From positions 124,001 through 188,000 of the forward strand of contig CAJTIU010000001.1 in the NCBI GenBank assembly GCA_910576335.1: a DNA stretch of 64,000 bases, given 5' to 3'. Both the position numbers and the translations under genes were made by a program. The notes under the pieces were generated by a model that saw only the letters and a list, made by a program, of their open reading frames with translations, did not search any database and was not told the DNA's origin. This document shows positions 32,634 through 41,254 of the stretch, piece after piece; within the stretch, counting starts at the first letter, position 1, and every line of letters starts with the position of its first letter. The DNA comes from Lachnospiraceae bacterium (GTDB taxonomy: Bacteria; Bacillota; Clostridia; Lachnospirales; Lachnospiraceae).

Positions 32634-33569
32634 TCAGTCCGTTTTTCCTGCCAGGCGAATCCTGGGGTCAATAATTCCATACACAATGTCAACAATCAGC
32701 ATCAGCACTATATACATGACACTGTAGATGAATGCCAGTGTAATCGTCACATTATAATCATTGGACTGAATGGCGGTTACCATCAGGCTCCCGATGCCTG
32801 GAATCGAAAAGATCTTCTCAATTACCAGTGAGCCGATCATCAGATCCACAACAAGGGGGGCAAGGACTGTAACAATAGGAATCAGGGCATTTCTCATGGC
32901 ATGCCGCAGCATAAGTGTGGGACCGGTAATTCCCTTGCTCTCTGCCAGCAGCATATACTCACTGTCCAATACCTCCAGAAGAGAGGTCCTGGTAAATCTC
33001 GCCACCGTTGCTACCGTAAACATGGAGAGTGCAATCATGGGCATCACGGAGGATGCGAAAAACTGCTTTCCGTCATACAAAAGCGGCAGCCACTGCGCCT
33101 TAAATCCCACAAAATACGCCAGCGCCAGTGCAAAGACATAGGAGGGCAGGCTGACTCCAATGACTGAAATAAATGTACATAAGGTATCCCACCAGCTGTT
33201 ATGCTTAAGCGCCGCCAGTATTCCAAGAATCAGGCCGATCACTGCCCCGAATGCCACAGCCTCCCCGCCGATTCCGAAGCTGATGGGAACCCGGTTCTCA
33301 AGAAGCACGGAGATGGACGTGTCCTTGGAAATAACGTAAGATACGCCAAAATCTCCCTTGCACAGATTCTTCACATAACGGAAGAACTGTACGGTAACCG
33401 GCTGGTCAAGGCCGTATTTTTCTGACATCACGGCAATCTGCTCCTGTGACAGCCTTTCATCATTAAAAGGCGAACCGGGCATAAGTTGTAATAATAAGAA
33501 TAAGACAAATATTACAATCAACAGTGTAACCAAAGATATGGCAAGGCGCTTCCCGATATATTTTTTCAT
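32634..33569 (-). CDS. oppB: OppB-type ABC transporter permease
   Basis: The 311-residue permease starts at ATG 33569 after GGAGAG. It has an N-terminal membrane segment (LVTLLIVIFVLFLLLQLMPG), the motif YMLLAESKGITGPTLMLRHA for ATPase coupling, and the C-terminal FSIPGIGSLMVTAI of OppB/DppB. It is the first gene of the importer operon, 134 bases after the arabinofuranosidase gene on the same strand, so co-transcription is likely. Confidence 0.92.
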   Translation of the reverse strand: MKKYIGKRLAISLVTLLIVIFVLFLLLQLMPGSPFNDERLSQEQIAVMSEKYGLDQPVTVQFFRYVKNLCKGDFGVSYVISKDTSISVLLENRVPISFGIGGEAVAFGAVIGLILGILAALKHNSWWDTLCTFISVIGVSLPSYVFALALAYFVGFKAQWLPLLYDGKQFFASSVMPMIALSMFTVATVARFTRTSLLEVLDSEYMLLAESKGITGPTLMLRHAMRNALIPIVTVLAPLVVDLMIGSLVIEKIFSIPGIGSLMVTAIQSNDYNVTITLAFIYSVMYIVLMLIVDIVYGIIDPRIRLAGKTD

Positions 33570-33703
33570 GCTCTCACTCTCCTTCCACCTTCTGATACAC
33601 GGATTGTTCCGTGCTAACGCACTCCCACAATCCCAAAACACCTCAAATCCGCTCATTTTTTCTACGAAAATGGCTACTTTTCGGGTTTGACGCTTGTATC
33701 ATG

Positions 33704-35635
33704 TTATGCTTCCTCCATCCACACCCTCATATGCGTCAGACCTCTGTTGGACCATGCATAATATGGGATTGCTTTAAGTGTGACCGGTTTTTCCAGACAC
33801 GGCTGTCCCAGATAAAGAGACTCTGGTATCTCCTTCTGTAATGCCGGAATCTTAAGTGCCACGATGCCTCCCAAAAGTTCCGGGTCATAGGGGAGAATCT
33901 CTGCTTTCCCTTCTCTCGGGATCCGGAATGTCTGCAGAGCTTCTCCATTATCAATTCCCTCAAATGCATAGACAACCGGTCCTCTCATAAAAGCAACACA
34001 CCCTGCGTCTGCACGTACCAGGGGATTTGCATATACTCTTCTTACCGGCATATCCATATGGCAGGCCACCTGATCCCCTGATTCCCAGCAGCGGGAAATC
34101 TTCCAGTAGCCGTCCTTTCCAAGGGCGGAATCCGGCGTCTCTTCCCCGTTCACTGAAATCTTCATCCCGGGACACCATCCCGGATAACGGACCGCAAGGG
34201 TGAATTCTGCTCCAGGGGCGTATGGTTCTACTGTGTAGACAACCTCGCCCTCCCACGGATAGCGCGACTCCAGTAATATCCTTACTCCGCCCTCCATATC
34301 AAAAAATACTTCCCCGCCAATAAATAGATGGGAATATATGACATCCTCCCCGGATGACCATACATAGGTTCCAAGAGAGGTCATCAGACGCGCCAGATTC
34401 GGCGGACAGCAGGCGCAGTCATACCATCCGATCCTCTCAGGCGTGTACTCCTCATCCCCGTATACCTCTGCCGACATCTCGGGATTTGCCTCTAACTGGT
34501 TTATATAGAAAAACTTTGTGCCATCAAGCTGCATGCCGCTTATGGTTCCATTATAAAAAGCCCGTTCCATGACGTCTGCATAGCGGGAGCAGGGCTCCGC
34601 CTCCAGCATCTGCCTTGCAAAAAAGCAGACTCCCACAGCCGCACAGGTTTCCGCATAGGCTGTGTCATTGGGCAGGTCGTAATCCTCTGTAAACGCCTCG
34701 CCCCTGGCAGTAGAGCCTATGCCTGCCGTTATATACATCCGCTTTTCCACCATATTATCCCAGAGCCTTCTGCAGGCTGCAAGAAGAACCTCATCATCTG
34801 TCACTGCTGCAAGATCTGCTGCTGCCGTCAGAAGATACATACAGCGGACAGCATGTCCTTCTACCTTGTCCTGTTCTCTTAAGGGCTTGTGATTCTGCAT
34901 ATAGGCCGGGGACAGTTTACTGACATAATCTGTCCGGCTCCATCCTCTGTTTTCTTCCTCTTTGAGGAAAAAATCCGGGTCCTTCCCCCGCTCGTCCACA
35001 AAATAGGAAGCAAGCTTCAGATACCGCTCCTCGCCGGTCACCCGGTAAAGGCGCATCAGCGCCAGCTCAATCTCCTCATGTCCCGGGATTCCCGTAATCT
35101 TCCCTGGCCCGAAGCGGTTATCAATATGGTCACACATTCGACAGCAGATCTTTAAAAACGTATCCTTTCCCGTAGCCTCATAATAGGCTACTGCCGCCTC
35201 TGTCATATGTCCCGCACAGTAGAGCTCATGACAGTCCGAAAGATTCTGCCAGCGGCGTTCAGGCGCTGCTGCGATAAAGTAAGAATTCAGATATCCATCC
35301 GGTCTCTGTGCCCTCCCAATAAGGTCAATAATCTCATCTGTCCGGCTTTCAAGCTCCGGATCCGGCTTTAAAATCAGGGAATACGCCACCGCCTCAATCC
35401 ATTTTGCAAGATCACTGTCCTGGAAGATGCGCCCGTAATAATTACCCTCACTCTCACCTGCCGCAATCTTCATATTCTCAATCACATGGCTTTTTCTGAC
35501 ATCCGGGATCTCGTCATGAAGCGCCTTCTCCTGGTACGGAATCATCACGTCCACAACCGTTTTCTGGATTGGCGAAAAGAATGAATCCTTAACCGAAACC
35601 TGTTTCATAGAAATAAATTGATTCTTTTTTGACAT
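33704..35635 (-). CDS. GH127 beta-L-arabinofuranosidase
   Basis: The 643-residue protein is a GH127 (former DUF1680) member. It begins VSVKDSFFSPIQKTVVDVMI, then has YGRIFQDSDLAKWIEAVAYS and the metal/catalytic cluster GWYDCACCPPNLARLM, where clustered Cys residues hold zinc and act as nucleophile in characterised relatives. No signal peptide is seen, so it acts in the cytoplasm on imported arabinosides. It is divergent from an AraC regulator and followed by an Opp-type importer. It removes beta-linked L-arabinofuranose, as from plant hydroxyproline-linked arabinans; the exact substrate is inferred. Confidence 0.92.
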   Translation of the reverse strand: MSKKNQFISMKQVSVKDSFFSPIQKTVVDVMIPYQEKALHDEIPDVRKSHVIENMKIAAGESEGNYYGRIFQDSDLAKWIEAVAYSLILKPDPELESRTDEIIDLIGRAQRPDGYLNSYFIAAAPERRWQNLSDCHELYCAGHMTEAAVAYYEATGKDTFLKICCRMCDHIDNRFGPGKITGIPGHEEIELALMRLYRVTGEERYLKLASYFVDERGKDPDFFLKEEENRGWSRTDYVSKLSPAYMQNHKPLREQDKVEGHAVRCMYLLTAAADLAAVTDDEVLLAACRRLWDNMVEKRMYITAGIGSTARGEAFTEDYDLPNDTAYAETCAAVGVCFFARQMLEAEPCSRYADVMERAFYNGTISGMQLDGTKFFYINQLEANPEMSAEVYGDEEYTPERIGWYDCACCPPNLARLMTSLGTYVWSSGEDVIYSHLFIGGEVFFDMEGGVRILLESRYPWEGEVVYTVEPYAPGAEFTLAVRYPGWCPGMKISVNGEETPDSALGKDGYWKISRCWESGDQVACHMDMPVRRVYANPLVRADAGCVAFMRGPVVYAFEGIDNGEALQTFRIPREGKAEILPYDPELLGGIVALKIPALQKEIPESLYLGQPCLEKPVTLKAIPYYAWSNRGLTHMRVWMEEA

Positions 35636-36007
35636 GTTTTCCTCTCCTCATAGCTTTCGTACTCTCGAGCCTTTGCATCCGTACGTACATCTCAAGAAAC
35701 ACTTAATAGTAATCTGTAAATTTTATCCAAGAAAAATATTGACTTGTCTATTATTTTATATATTATTACTATAATTTCAAAAAATTCCGTTGTCATTAAA
35801 CACATTCCACACAATATACGAAAAAACTATTATATTTTCATAGAACAAAATCAATATTTTTTCTCCATCCCTCTCATTTTTTACATAAAAAATAAATTTA
35901 TCCGTAAATCATCTCCTTAATTTTCGGATTTTTATTGATATGCCTAAAATCTTCTGATATAATAAAATTGATATTTGTAAACTGTAACCCTATAAGGGAG
36001 AAATTGA
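35636..36007. promoter_or_regulatory. Divergent promoter region between GH127 and AraC genes
   Basis: This A/T-rich 372-base gap has no gene. On the plus strand TTGATA (35935) and TATAAT (35958) with a 17-base spacer form the AraC promoter. On the minus strand TTGAAA (about 35781) and TAAAAT with a 16-base spacer may serve GH127. AraC binding sites are expected here, but no clear direct repeat was found. Confidence 0.6.
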
Positions 36008-36976
36008 ATGAAATTTTTAAATATTCCCTGTCCGCCTCTTCCCTATTATATTGTCGGCGGAAAATGCATTTACCGTCCGGGGGACATTCATGAAAGGCGT
36101 GTTATCCATAATGCCTTTGATCTGATCTATGTACACACCGGGCATCTTTATCTGGAGCAGAATGACTGGGAGGTAGAATTAGGGGAAGGCCAGTTTTTTA
36201 TTATTATTCCAGAGATATACCACAGAGGCAAACGCATCTGTACAGAAAAGACCATTACCTCCTGGGTCCACTTTTTTACAGACAGTGAGTACACCTTATC
36301 CGAAAACTTTTATCCTGACTGCATTACGAGACGGGCAACTCCGAAGTACTACTATTCGCCCCAGGAATTCGTACTCTCTCTTCCAAGAACGGGGACTGTC
36401 TCTGAAGCGGACCGTCCAAATTTTGAGCGCTGCCTGAAACGGCTGCTTCTCGTCTCTTTTAATCAGTACACAAAGAAAAAGGAGTTTCCGTCCCACATGC
36501 AGACTCCCCTTGACCTGCAGTCTGATATGATCCAGCTCCTTCAGGCTCTGTATACGCCTCTGTGCTCAGATTATGAAAAGCAGAGCATTGCCCGGACACT
36601 GAGGGATTATATTGATCTGCACTATATGGAGGATATCTCCCTGAATAATATGGCAAAATTCTTTTCCTACAGCTCCTCACATCTGATCCGCTGTTTTAAC
36701 CAGGCCTATCAGGTCAGTCCGATGCAGTATCTGAAAAAGCTGCGCATAAAAAAAGCTGCCCAGCTTCTTCTGAACTCAGATGCCTCTATCCATGAGATCG
36801 GGGAGAAGGTGGGGCTCTCTACCTCTTCTTACTTTATACGGGAGTTTAAAAAAGAAACCGGAATGACGCCGGTTCAGTATCGTACTGCTTATATGGCGGA
36901 AGGGAATGCAGAGATAGATGCGGATGTCAGTATGGATGTGAATATAGAGATACATGCAGATGCGGATGACACATAG
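36008..36976 (+). CDS. AraC-family regulator of the GH127 locus
   Basis: The 322-residue protein has an N-terminal cupin-type sensor (YIVGGKCIYRPGDIHERRV, HTGHLYLEQNDWEVELGEGQ) and a C-terminal double helix-turn-helix: ISLNNMAKFFSYSSSHLIRC, SPMQYLKKLRIKKAAQLLLN, IHEIGEKVGLSTSSYFIREF, KKETGMTPVQYR. It most likely activates the divergent arabinofuranosidase/importer operon in response to the sugar. The last 25 residues are an unusual acidic tail with repeated DADV/DVNIEI/HADAD units. Confidence 0.88.
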   Translation: MKFLNIPCPPLPYYIVGGKCIYRPGDIHERRVIHNAFDLIYVHTGHLYLEQNDWEVELGEGQFFIIIPEIYHRGKRICTEKTITSWVHFFTDSEYTLSENFYPDCITRRATPKYYYSPQEFVLSLPRTGTVSEADRPNFERCLKRLLLVSFNQYTKKKEFPSHMQTPLDLQSDMIQLLQALYTPLCSDYEKQSIARTLRDYIDLHYMEDISLNNMAKFFSYSSSHLIRCFNQAYQVSPMQYLKKLRIKKAAQLLLNSDASIHEIGEKVGLSTSSYFIREFKKETGMTPVQYRTAYMAEGNAEIDADVSMDVNIEIHADADDT

Positions 36977-37019
36977 ATACGCATCTGCGCTATATATAGT
37001 ATAGTAGTATATACTGCAA

Positions 37020-37053
37020 GGCGGAAAAAGCTATTAAAAGCTTTTCCCGCCTT
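37020..37053. terminator. Bidirectional terminator between convergent genes
   Basis: GGCGGAAAAAGCT and AAGCTTTTCCCGCC form a hairpin around ATTAA between the convergent AraC and ATPase genes; the T-rich part lies inside the arms on both strands. Confidence 0.7.
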
Positions 37054-37067
37054 GCATACTCATCTTT

Positions 37068-38666
37068 CTATACAACTGCCTCAATTATCCGTTTGTCTCC
37101 AATCATCCGGTCAAACACTCCGGTTTCTTTTTTCTTATTAAAGTTGAAGCTCAGCAAATAACCTGTCTGCTTATGGTAAAAATCCAGATATTCTGCAAGC
37201 TGTGCTTCTCCTCGTTCATGGTATTCTTTCCCATGCCAGACCTTCATTTCAATTACGAATTGCTCTCCATGATAATCAATAATCACATCTGTACGCTTCT
37301 TATCCCGTGTCTGTGCCTCAATATAATAATTTCCTGCTCCATTAATAATCGGCCTGAGATATAAAAGGAAAAATCTTCTTCCATATTCTTCTACAAATTT
37401 TTTATCCTTCTCTCCATATAACTCTTGAAAATGCACCACAAACTTTTCAAGTATGTTCCTCATCTTCAGATGTCCATCCACTACAAAGCCATTCTTATCC
37501 TGGAAAGAAGCCTGGGTAATACTGCTTTCCTTCCATTCCTCTGAAGTCAGAAATCTGTTGTACAGGCGGGTTTCAAAAATCCGGTTTGCAATCACAACAA
37601 CAGCGCCCTCACGTTTTGCAAAGCCAAACATAATCGCAATATCAATTTCTTCCAGGTCAGGATTATAGATCACCTTTTCTCCATTGAACAGTACTCTGCT
37701 GATAACCCGTTCCAGTTCCGGATACTCTTCCAGTTTATGGTTCAGTGAGTCAAATAACGTGTTCTTTTCTAAAATCAGGCTCCTGACCGCCGCAAGAAAT
37801 CCTTCTTTACTCCACGCAGCGGAGCGGGTTCCAAAACCAGCCTGCCCCGGCAGTTCTTCGTCCATAATTTTACATAAACGGCATACAAGAAACGGATACC
37901 CAGATGTTTCATTGTAAATCAGTCCGGCCATCTCTTCCACATTCATCCCCGTATGCTCATCCGCTTCATATTCCCGCAGCATGCATGCGATCTCGTCCGC
38001 TGAAAAACTCATATCCATGTCGAAATTAACCGCAATATTCCATGGGCTGTTCATCTTATGTTCTTCATCTGCTCTCAGTTTCCTCTTCAGATTCTTCACA
38101 TCATAAACACCTGCCAGAATAACCGAATGGAATGTCGCTGTTCCCTTTCTCTCCCTTCGGAGGTAATAGTTCCTCAGCTGCGACAGGAAATCCAGAAAAA
38201 CCTGATTATTCTGTGCAGTGTCAATTTCGTCAATCATAAGAACAACCGGTCTCTCTGACCCTTCACACAGAGAAATCAGGCACCGGAAAAGATTCATCAG
38301 ATAAAATGGCCTGCTTTGATCCTCCAGCATCTGTTTCAGTTCTTTTACGGACTCCTCCTCTGATAGATGCAGTGAAAAAAGCTCGTCCAAAAAGCAGGTT
38401 GTAAAGGCTCTTGAAAATAAATCCTCATTCTCATACATCTCATTCCCGATTGTCTGGAAATCCATAAAAACCGTGATATATTCATCCTTAAGGTATTCTG
38501 CCAGCGCTGCCAGAGTGGTTGTTTTCCCATATTGGCGGGCACGGCTTATTACAAAATAGTTTCCTTTATCAACCATCCTTTTCATTTGCTTCAGCCGGTT
38601 ATTCAAATTCACCATATAGTGTTTCCGGGGTATACATAAACCTGTGATGTTGAATTCTTTACGCAT
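37068..38666 (-). CDS. AAA-like ATPase with C-terminal PD-(D/E)XK nuclease domain (DUF1703 type)
   Basis: The 532-residue protein has a Walker A variant SRARQYGKTTTLAALAEYL (near residue 40), Walker B VVLMIDEIDTAQN, and a C-terminal PD-(D/E)XK domain with RTDVIIDYHGEQFVIEMKVW and later QLAEYLDFYHKQTGYLLSF. This is the AAA-ATPase-like/DUF1703 family, abundant in Bacteroides and Clostridia and often mobile or multicopy. Its role is unknown; defence or transposon-related functions have been proposed. It stands alone with its own terminator. Confidence 0.88.
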   Translation of the reverse strand: MRKEFNITGLCIPRKHYMVNLNNRLKQMKRMVDKGNYFVISRARQYGKTTTLAALAEYLKDEYITVFMDFQTIGNEMYENEDLFSRAFTTCFLDELFSLHLSEEESVKELKQMLEDQSRPFYLMNLFRCLISLCEGSERPVVLMIDEIDTAQNNQVFLDFLSQLRNYYLRRERKGTATFHSVILAGVYDVKNLKRKLRADEEHKMNSPWNIAVNFDMDMSFSADEIACMLREYEADEHTGMNVEEMAGLIYNETSGYPFLVCRLCKIMDEELPGQAGFGTRSAAWSKEGFLAAVRSLILEKNTLFDSLNHKLEEYPELERVISRVLFNGEKVIYNPDLEEIDIAIMFGFAKREGAVVVIANRIFETRLYNRFLTSEEWKESSITQASFQDKNGFVVDGHLKMRNILEKFVVHFQELYGEKDKKFVEEYGRRFFLLYLRPIINGAGNYYIEAQTRDKKRTDVIIDYHGEQFVIEMKVWHGKEYHERGEAQLAEYLDFYHKQTGYLLSFNFNKKKETGVFDRMIGDKRIIEAVV

Positions 38667-38743
38667 CATGATCTTCCTTCTTCCTGCACCAGTCATGATC
38701 TTATTGTATCATTTTTATAATATTGCGTAAAGACATAATCACG

Positions 38744-38779
38744 GTTACTATGAGCGACCTCCCAGCCGTGAATAGTGAC
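38744..38779. repeat. Terminal hairpin remnant of the dispersed element
   Basis: GTTACTATGAGCGACC and a mirrored GCCGTGAATAGTGAC pair across TCCCA. It matches the last hairpin of the complete element at 40236-40382. It lies between the ATPase and DUF3795 genes. Confidence 0.75.
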
Positions 38780-38795
38780 GAATGCGCTCTAACAC

Positions 38796-39095
38796 TTACC
38801 CTCTTAATGCCTGCAAACGCATTTTGACATTCTCGTTAAATTCGTCATCGGAATATTTCGGATCTCTGGTCTTCATCCAGATGTCACAGGGTGCTTCGCT
38901 ACATTCTCCGCAGCTCTTGAATCCTTTCTTATTCACCGTGCACTCATAAATTGCACATGCCCCGCCCTCCGGTGCATGGAATACCTTTCCGCTGCAGTCA
39001 TTACAGCCTGTACACATTTTCCCATAGCAGTAACAGACACTGCAGTCCGTTCCGCACACACTTAGATTTTCCTTTGACTTGTCAGAAATTCCCAT
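38796..39095 (-). CDS. DUF3795 cysteine-rich protein
   Basis: The 99-residue protein has the DUF3795 cysteine pattern: CGTDCSVCYCYGKMCTGC, then CAIYEC and SCGECSEAPCDIW. These residues probably bind a metal or Fe-S cluster. The family is common in anaerobes and has no proven function. Confidence 0.88.
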   Translation of the reverse strand: MGISDKSKENLSVCGTDCSVCYCYGKMCTGCNDCSGKVFHAPEGGACAIYECTVNKKGFKSCGECSEAPCDIWMKTRDPKYSDDEFNENVKMRLQALRG

Positions 39096-39241
39096 CGTAC
39101 TTCCTCACTTTCTTACTGTATTCACAGAAGATATACAAAAGATGGCAAAAACCGTTACAGTCCAACACAGGACTTAGCCGAAGGCTGAACTGTAATAAGC
39201 TGTAACCAGGAGTCATCTTCTGCATACACTGTCTTTTTATT

Positions 39242-40111
39242 CTACCGTAATCTGCTGTGAGTGTATTGTATATTTCCGACATCCCCACAGGCGTATATCT
39301 TCGCACTCCTTATATCCATTGTGTGGTACCGCCTGAACTCCCGCATCAAGTGCGACTGGTCTGTGTATCTGTATTTATGGACTGCATCCTGGATATGGAA
39401 TCCTGGATTACGCAGGATTTCATTCCACAGGCACTGATAGCGCACCAGACTGCAAAGCTTTTTGGGTGTAATACCAATGTATTCGCCGAACAAACGCTCC
39501 AACTGTCTGCTGTTGATAAAGCATTCTTTTGCAAGCTCAACCACAGTCAGTGTACCGCTTTGCGCGGTAATCTGTCCCACTGCGTGATTTATGATATCGT
39601 TCTGTCTGAGCCTGCACAACTTCCCTGTAAAAAATTCCTCTGCTATATGACTCCGCTCCCTCAGGGACTGTATCTCCAAAAGCCGGGGACGCAGCATCTG
39701 ATCCAGACTGCGGAATCTGGACTGCACATCATCATATCCATTCAGAGTGCCCACAAGGGGGTCCTCAGAAAACCGATAGGCCCCCCATGCATAAAACCGA
39801 ACCGCGAATGTTGAGATCAGATGTCCCGGCTTTGCTTCATCACGATACGTAAAGCTGGCATCGTTGATGCCGCAGAATCCACCTGCGACCGTGTGATCTG
39901 TATGGTCGATGTGGTAGATAATATCCGCGCAGGTATCGGGAATAATAAGCTCCGGCGGAGAATCTGCCTCTGCCTTCTGGTATGGTTTTTCACTCCCCCA
40001 GAAACAGCGGATATACCGGGCTGCCGCCAGACTGGCTGGCTGTATTTCCTTATGCACATTATTTTGCCTGAAAGGAGCCGCTGTTAACGGTGTATAAAAA
40101 ATATGTTTCAT
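39242..40111 (-). CDS. AraC-family regulator with DUF6597-type sensor
   Basis: The 289-residue protein has an N-terminal region (ELIIPDTCADIIYHIDHTDH, FAVRFYAWGAYRF) typical of the DUF6597-containing AraC group, and a C-terminal helix-turn-helix pair (LTVVELAKECFINSRQLERL, GITPKKLCSLVRYQCLW, DQSHLMREFRRYHTM). The target is unknown; the neighbours do not form an obvious operon with it. The 140 bases downstream (39096-39241) show no gene. Confidence 0.85.
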   Translation of the reverse strand: MKHIFYTPLTAAPFRQNNVHKEIQPASLAAARYIRCFWGSEKPYQKAEADSPPELIIPDTCADIIYHIDHTDHTVAGGFCGINDASFTYRDEAKPGHLISTFAVRFYAWGAYRFSEDPLVGTLNGYDDVQSRFRSLDQMLRPRLLEIQSLRERSHIAEEFFTGKLCRLRQNDIINHAVGQITAQSGTLTVVELAKECFINSRQLERLFGEYIGITPKKLCSLVRYQCLWNEILRNPGFHIQDAVHKYRYTDQSHLMREFRRYHTMDIRSAKIYACGDVGNIQYTHSRLR

Positions 40112-40193
40112 TATGTGAATTCTCTCTTTACTACCGTCCTATTCCTTTGCGCCCATGCGGCAACGAATGATTTAACCTGCCCGGGTTAGATGC

Positions 40194-40230
40194 GTTGCTA
40201 TGGGCGGACGGTTAGTCTGTGAATAGTAAC
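40194..40230. repeat. Terminal hairpin copy of the dispersed element
   Basis: GTTGCTATGGGCGGACGG and a paired GTCTGTGAATAGTAAC form a hairpin just before the complete element. Its loop matches the copy at 27528 read on the other strand. Confidence 0.65.
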
Positions 40231-40235
40231 CATTT

Positions 40236-40382
40236 GTTACTATTCATGGGTCAGGAATGCGCATAAACTGCGCATTCCGTAAGAACATGATTCAGGAGTG
40301 AGGGGCGGCTTTTGCGTAGCAAAACTCGGAATGCCGCCCCGAATCGTTACTATGAGCGGCCTCCCAGGCCGTGAATAGTAAC
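40236..40382. repeat. Complete three-hairpin dispersed element (147 bp)
   Basis: The element starts GTTACTATTCATGG and ends CCGTGAATAGTAAC. Inside are hairpin 1 (GGAATGCGCA / TGCGCATTCC), a core GTAAGAACATGATTCAGG, hairpin 2 (GGGGCGGC / GCCGCCCC with inner TTTTGC / GCAAAA) and a terminal hairpin. It shares layout and core with the copies at 51743 and 58699, but the stems differ and the pairing is retained. Confidence 0.85.
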
Positions 40383-40421
40383 AACCATTTACCGAGACAT
40401 CTGTGAGATTTCAAAAAAATG

Positions 40422-40566
40422 TTGATTTTCAGATTCAGAAATGTTATATTATAGAAAAGGAGCAGCCGCCCATATCATGCCCTGTGGGTACAAAGTGGTT
40501 AGTCTCCGCGTATAGTTATATAAACCTACCTGCATCCGCTAAGATTACAAGGTAGGTTTATTTATT
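40422..40566 (+). ncRNA. Candidate antitoxin RNA of a type I toxin-antitoxin locus
   Basis: TTGATT (40422) and TATATT (40445) with a 17-base spacer should start a transcript near 40457. It runs towards the toxin gene and ends at the hairpin ATAAACCTACCT / AGGTAGGTTTAT (40520-40561) followed by T-rich sequence. The hairpin is shared with the oppositely transcribed toxin mRNA, as in Fst/RNAII-type loci, so the two RNAs overlap at their 3' ends by about 45 bases. Activity is inferred from layout. Confidence 0.68.
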
Positions 40567-40660
40567 TTCGCTTGTTGTTCCTATTATCCAAATAGGCAAG
40601 CAATGCAATGAGGAACGTTCCGAAAAGGATTAACAATGTTAAAACTTCGTATGTACTCAT
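40562..40660 (-). CDS. Holin-like type I toxin (32 residues)
   Basis: The short frame starts at ATG 40660, eight bases after GGGAGG. The product begins MSTYEVLTLL, has one membrane helix (VLTLLILFGTFLIALLAYL) and a basic tail (NNKRK). This is the pattern of the putative holin-like toxin family, small membrane peptides that depolarise the cell when over-made. A convergent RNA lies on the other strand. The toxin 5' leader ATTACAAGGTGG can pair with CCTACCTTGTAAT in its 3' end, a feature of type I toxin mRNAs held silent by end pairing. Confidence 0.8.
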   Translation of the reverse strand: MSTYEVLTLLILFGTFLIALLAYLDNRNNKRK

Positions 40661-40730
40661 ATGCATCACCTCCCTTCTTCTGTGAAGTCAGGGAGGCTGT
40701 CCACCTTGTAATACGGCTACTCTAGAACAA

Positions 40731-40759
40731 ATTATAGCATACCCCGTGCCATATAGCAA
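40731..40759 (-). promoter_or_regulatory. Toxin promoter
   Basis: On the minus strand TTGCTA and TATAAT (40736-40731) are 17 bases apart, with an upstream TATGC that extends the -10. The leader to the toxin start would be about 65 bases. Confidence 0.7.
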
Positions 40760-40795
40760 TCTGCTTTTTCTGTCTTCAGCGCAACAATCCTTAAG

Positions 40796-41113
40796 CTAAA
40801 ATCTCCGTCTCCCCCACTGATATTTTTTCATATCCACACGGCCATCCGTGAACCCGACTCCTTCGCCCCTTAGGAGTTCCGTCTGCCGCCTTCCGCCAGG
40901 GCTGTCTGCGCCGCCGAACACTTCTCCGTCTTTTTTCACAACCCGGTGCCAGGGGATACCGCTTCCCTCCGGCACGGCATGAAGGGCATATCCCACCACC
41001 CTCGCCCAGCGGCGGTTACCTGCAAGCTCTGCAATCTGCCCGTAGGAAGCCACTTTCCCCTCCGGTATCTGCCGGACCGTATCATAGATTAAGTCAAACG
41101 CACTCTTTTCCAT
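40796..41113 (-). CDS. Alkyltransferase-like protein (MGMT family without catalytic Cys)
   Basis: The 105-residue protein is the DNA-binding domain of O6-alkylguanine-DNA alkyltransferase: VRQIPEGKVASYGQIAELAG, ARVVGYALHAVPEG. The active-site PCHRV motif reads IPWHRVV, so Trp replaces the acceptor Cys. Such ATL proteins bind alkylated guanines and hand them to nucleotide excision repair. The ATG at 41113 follows GGGAGG. The Trp at this position is known in ATL relatives and is not a defect. Confidence 0.88.
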   Translation of the reverse strand: MEKSAFDLIYDTVRQIPEGKVASYGQIAELAGNRRWARVVGYALHAVPEGSGIPWHRVVKKDGEVFGGADSPGGRRQTELLRGEGVGFTDGRVDMKKYQWGRRRF

Positions 41114-41163
41114 TTTCTTCCTCCCAAAAACCTTACTGTAGGAAAATATACTCACGACCATTG

Positions 41164-41236
41164 AAATCTGCCGTGAGTATCGCGCCAGTCACAGCCGCAA
41201 AACGGCATACTTCCTTGTGCTGCTGACGCGCAGTAT
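41164..41236. repeat. Dispersed palindromic element, TATACT-end family (copy 1)
   Basis: TGAAATCTGCCGTGAGTAT, GCGCCAG, CAGCCGCA and a distal GCGCAGTATAA match a copy at 56250-56370. Ends resemble TATACT/AGTATA inverted termini. It lies between JetD and the ATL gene. Confidence 0.6.
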
Positions 41237-41254
41237 AACTTTTACAGTTCCTTA

